Assembly (NCBI GenBank): GCA_902702965.1
Contig: CACRXP010000164.1
Coordinates: 963,261 to 1,027,260 of the forward strand
Source of the DNA: Spirometra erinaceieuropaei
Lineage: Eukaryota > Platyhelminthes > Cestoda > Diphyllobothriidea > Diphyllobothriidae
DNA: 64,000 nt
Direction: 5' to 3'
Shown here: positions 60,034-64,000 of the stretch, in pieces
Layout of the letters: every line of letters starts with the position of its first letter
Position numbering within the stretch: position 1 is the first letter of the stretch
Notes under the pieces: model-generated
Told to the model about the DNA's origin: nothing
What the model saw: the letters and a program-made list of their open reading frames with translations, nothing else
Databases searched by the model: none
Translations under genes and position numbers: made by a program

Positions 60034-60936
60034 CAATATGGTAAGTCGTACCAGAATATGCATCAGACCGAGAATAAACGATAAAAATTGAATAGAAGCC
60101 GAAATAACAAGTAAGAATCAAATTTTTTCTCTAAACCTATGCCAGCGCAGTTTAACTCCGATATGACCATCTGACAGCAGATAACAGCAGAAACATGTGT
60201 AATATGCCTTGTCGGGACACGAAATTCATTCGGGCTATTGGCTGGTTACCATAAAGATGAGGTTCTTATTGACAAATCTTGCTGATGTTCTGCGATAACG
60301 GGATATAGTAATAAAGGCCTCAATGGGATGCTTCGATCGTTCTTTACAATGAAATATCAAATTTCATGGTTGGCACATATGACTTTCGGGTTTCGATTTT
60401 CAGGACGTTGGTGAGGTAGTAGATTTATGATGGAAAATGTAGTAGCAACCGTTCTGAGACAGCTTTCTTCATTTCCCAGTTTTTATTCACATCCTAATTC
60501 TTCTTTTTTCATTCATCGAACACAGAAGCTCCTCTCATGCATTTGACGAAGGAGAATTAAACCGGAATTTGATATTTCATAATGGATTAGAAACACAGGC
60601 TTATGTGGAAGGATTTCGTTGACAATAAAAAAGAGGTTATGTCGATTTTTAGCAGACAGACGAACTCCTTGACTGGTCCTTTCCGTTTAAAATTCTGCAA
60701 AGTAGCCTGTTGCGAATGCAATTGAGTAAACGCATGTTTCTGCAGAAATAGTATCGGAAGTGCATACGAGGATGTCTTGTGCTCTCCGAACGGGCAACGC
60801 AAAACGGAAATGATTCGTTCTTGGAATAGGAGTAGCTGACAACCACCAGAAGTTTCTGTGATAGTGCCTGTCATCCGCAGGAACTGCAGAGGTCGTTCAA
60901 CTGCCCAACCTCGTCTTCCTCAAGTTAAAGTCTTTC
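60034..60936. other. Unassigned sequence, possible intron
   Basis: A 95-codon minus-strand frame (60587-60874) shows no recognised domain. No repeat was recognised. Confidence 0.35.
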
Positions 60937-61130
60937 AGGGGTTATCTTAAACATGACTTCAGTAGCTTTTGTCATGCAAATCTGGCTGCAAATCTGGGTT
61001 TTGTGGGAATTAAACCCCTTATTCTGATGCCTTTCCAAGCACCATGGTCACCAACGAAGGAAACTCTGGCTGCACGTAGGTTGAGGACAAAGTTCTCATC
61101 GTCGCTATGCAGAACTATTATCTCGCACTT
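60937..61130 (+). repeat. Repeat copy 2, uninterrupted
   Basis: Matches 58782-58957 plus 59247-59275 in order and orientation, without the MITE. It acts as the empty-site reference. Blocks in common include GGGGTTATYTTAAACATGA, CACCATGGTCACC-like and GAGGACAAAGTTCTC. Confidence 0.65.
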
Positions 61131-61984
61131 ACAGAAGTCCTCGGTTTTAGCCGAATTTTAACACGTACTTCTAAAAAGGACAGCTGCTTGTAATTAATTA
61201 ACCACATTGATATGTTATCCCTAATCCTCCATCCTGTTGCCATCTTTTTGATCCGTATAAACCCGGATAATCACTAACCCCACTTCGTAATTTCAAACGA
61301 GATACGTACTGGCTATATAACTGTACTGACCTGATAAAGGTTTATGCGAATCATGCCTCAAAAGAACTTTTTCTGAACATTTATAACCCCTTTTGCTACG
61401 CCTGTGCTACTCCTCACCCCTATGCATTCCACATTTTTAGTTTTCTGTTTTGGTTTCTTGCCTGTTCTTTACACTTTTCATACTGTTATAATAAAGCTCA
61501 GCTACGACCGAAACCTCGAAATTAAGTGCCATAAAGATTTCCTTATGTTATTTCCGAACAGTGCCCACAGGAGACTAAGGAAACATTTACGCTAAAGTGT
61601 CAGCGACAATCAGCATCGCGAAATGAGGTCGTAAAAGCTAGAAAACATAATTTACAATCGAATGTCCAAGCAACCGTTATCATACATAGAATATGCTATC
61701 ACATGACTGCCAATTTGTCATCATTGCAAATTTCTATTACTTTATTTATGCTCAAACAGAGTCTTTGCATTTATCTTTTGACAGTTCGAACTTTGTAAAC
61801 TATTGTTTCCACTGTGTGGCCCCCAGCAGGGTGGACGCAGAGACGATTAATTGCGCAGACTTGCGCAGCACTTGCTGCATCCTCTCCTTCCCACTCCACC
61901 TGTCTCCAGTGGCAGGAGGAAGTCAGAATGACTGTAACCAGGATCAGGCACAGCATCTGACAGGACTAAACATCCATACACACC
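61131..61984. other. Unassigned sequence
   Basis: A 111-codon plus-strand frame (61693-62028) runs into the adjacent MITE, so it is not a gene. Nothing else was recognised. Confidence 0.4.
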
Positions 61985-61986
61985 TA

Positions 61987-62979
61987 CAGTGCGTGACCGA
62001 TCTCATGAAATGTAGACCGAAATTCTGAAATGTGTTTTCGATTAGGAAGGATTACTTACGTGGGGTTGTAATATAGATTAGCATGCAACATATTCCTATA
62101 GTATTTCGGACTCAGCCGGATGTCGGCTTTTGGATGCACATCTTTCTGACCTTCTGTAGAAACGGCGATTTGCAAAAAATGACTACTTATGTAGCATGCA
62201 TTTTTCGTATTGATTTTCGATGGTCTTACAAATTCAAATATATTTCATAGAAAACGTGCACAAAAATATGCCTTCTTTTGCTCGCTCGGCAGACAATCCC
62301 ACTGTCTTCATATTTTATACCTGAAGAAAGTGTATATGTAGGTTTTAAAAAAGTTTTCCAATTGCCGAATAATTTTCAGCCAGATCTGCTATTGCATTAG
62401 CGTTTAGCGATTTCAGTTTACAAGGTGCTCGCCTTCCGCATAAGGAAAATCACATATCCCTCTATGTCTTTAAGAAGATATTATGTAGAGTTTATAAAAT
62501 TTTGCAATGGGTACAGACTGTGTTGTACATTTCATGAGAAACCTTGGTAAACCGACACGTACGATGTTGCATATATGGACATCGCACGGTCTTGAAAATC
62601 TCATAATTAGAAACTTTTTTAAAACCTAAATATACACTTTCTTCAGGTATAAAATATGAAGACGGTGGGATTTTCTGCCGAACGGGCAAAAGAAGGCATA
62701 TTTTGTGCACGTTATCTATGAAATATATTTGAATTTGTAAGACCATCGAAAATCAATACGAAAAACGCATGCTACATAAGTAGTCATTTTTTGCAGATCG
62801 CCGTTTCTACAGAAGGTCAGAAAGATGTGCATCCAAAAGCCGACATCCTGCTAAATCCCAAATGCTATAGGATTATGTTGCATGCTAATCAATATTACAA
62901 CCCCACCTAAGTAATCCTTCCTAATCGAAAACACATTTCAGAATTTCGGCCAACATTTCATGAGATCAGTCACGCACTG
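61987..62979. mobile_element. Tc1/mariner-type MITE, subfamily B, 993 bp
   Basis: TA flanks at 61985-61986 and 62980-62981. The ends are CAGTGCGTGACCGATCTCAT and the inverted form finishing AGTCACGCACTG. TIRs extend about 300 bp and include CGATTAGGAAGGATTACTTA and CTATAG blocks. The sister copy of the same subfamily is at 22405-23399. Non-coding. Confidence 0.87.
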
Positions 62980-62981
62980 TA

Positions 62982-64000
62982 GGTTTGCACAATGGACCAG
63001 GTCTTCAAAGAAATTAGAAAGGGACAAGCTGGATCTCCATAGCGGCCACATTAAACGGGAATAATCGCAGCCTGACTCTCTGTCCTGAGAGGACTGAAAT
63101 AACTCAGCGGTTGGCTGACTTCGAAGCCGCGGCCTTTAGCGCACCGTGGTAGTTTAAACGTGCGTCAGGCGGTTTGTAGTAAAGAATGTGTGCTGAGTGC
63201 CATGAGGATGGAGTCACCATGGTTGATCTCATTCACTCTTCCCTCTCCGATGCACCAGCGAGCTGCCCGAGGGGGTTAGCCATCTAATTGAGGATAGGGC
63301 ACAGGTGGCCGATAGGGCTGAACAGCCCGTCCACGCGTGCCATACACGGCAGGCCCCCATGCTACACACCAGTTTTTCACATAAAGGAGTGGACTTTAGC
63401 CACTACCCACGGATGCATGCGCGATTTTGCCCGGGTTTTCTGCCGGACATACACAGCGAAATGGTCGTTTTGACTGAATGAGTGGCCATTTCGAAGGGGA
63501 TTAATTTTTTGAGGTGTTACTTTAAACAACAACTCAAACAAAAAATTCTCATTTTATGGAAACGCCCTCGTATAACTTAAGATCAGCAGCTTGAAGAGGG
63601 CTCGAAAAAATGTTGCATGTCCCGATGGATAACCCTCGTTTTCTCTGAATCTCTCACTCTCACTCGTATACTCAAATGTAAGTGCCTAAATATAGCCGGA
63701 CCCAGTCTTTAAAATTGAGTCCGCAGTTTATGGAGAAGCTAGACTGCCGTTAAATGCTTCCTTAAATGGCTAGAGGTGCAATGTTCTTGCGCAACTTAAC
63801 GTCTTAAGATAGACTAAATATGAATTAATTGCAAAAGGAATTTACATAATATGATCAAAATGAATTCTAAGGACCTAATTCATATAAGTATTTCAATTAT
63901 AGTAGGTCAATTATTTTTATTGTCTTACATATCTATAAATTCATTGCAAATTGGATATGTCGAGAGGAAGATCGACTACGATCTAGATCACCAAAATGTG
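62982..64000. other. Unassigned sequence to window end
   Basis: No gene or repeat was recognised; the end is AT-rich. Confidence 0.4.

Noticed and set aside
1..64000. CRISPR arrays, bacterial operons, riboswitches or prokaryotic terminators
   Set aside because: No regularly spaced repeats or bacterial gene organisation; the sequence is eukaryotic.

Overview
The window looks like gene-poor, repeat-dense DNA from a metazoan nuclear genome. Almost every open frame is short and unsupported, splice-like exon borders occur, and there are two assembly gaps (18511-18864 and 46543-46605). The sequence is packed with relics of LINEs, a Helitron, tRNA-derived SINEs and several MITE families. A flatworm, perhaps a tapeworm, is my best guess from the mix of repeats and degenerate TTAGGG-type arrays, but this is inference and no single feature proves it.

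Only one host gene fragment is convincing: a plus-strand exon (about 9554-10053) that encodes an acidic, charged linker and the first 44 residues of an NK2-class homeodomain, closest to Nkx2.2/vnd. It ends exactly at the Q44|V45 intron position known from many homeobox genes. The exon with the recognition helix was not found downstream, so it either lies beyond the window or is missing. A perfect 32-bp inverted repeat sits 29 bases inside the following intron, and two tRNA-derived SINE copies follow it. A weaker candidate exon lies on the minus strand at about 59496-60033.

Layout: 0-2.4 kb, unassigned sequence with a diverged direct repeat. 2.4-3.7 kb, a long copy of a Tc1/mariner-type MITE with a duplicated core. 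4.0-5.4 kb, a CR1/Jockey-like LINE relic split by a small MITE. 6.2-9.5 kb, a SINE and an unclassified repeat. 9.5-10.1 kb, the homeobox exon. 10-14 kb, SINEs, a foldback repeat and a small MITE. 19.8-21.4 kb, a hAT-like miniature element and a large inverted repeat built of tRNA-like SINE sequence. 22.4-24.6 kb and 30.3-31.2 kb, three more Tc1/mariner-type MITEs. 35.0-40.5 kb, a short non-autonomous Helitron (minus strand) beside a decayed autonomous Helitron (plus strand). 44.9-46.5 kb, a MITE broken by a 1.14-kb hAT-like element full of TTAGGG-like repeats, with a perfect 8-bp target duplication. 47.6-49.9 kb, another MITE and an RTE-like LINE relic. 53.7-55.7 kb and 58.8-63 kb, more MITEs and a duplicated repeat.

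The elements do not form a pathway. They form layers of insertion: MITE into LINE, hAT-like into MITE, MITE into repeat. The most notable structures are the telomere-like hAT-type element, the eight-copy Tc1/mariner-type MITE family with three copies of 993-995 bp, the Helitron pair, and the perfect hairpin beside the homeobox splice donor. Family assignments rest on motif recognition by eye; no database search was possible.
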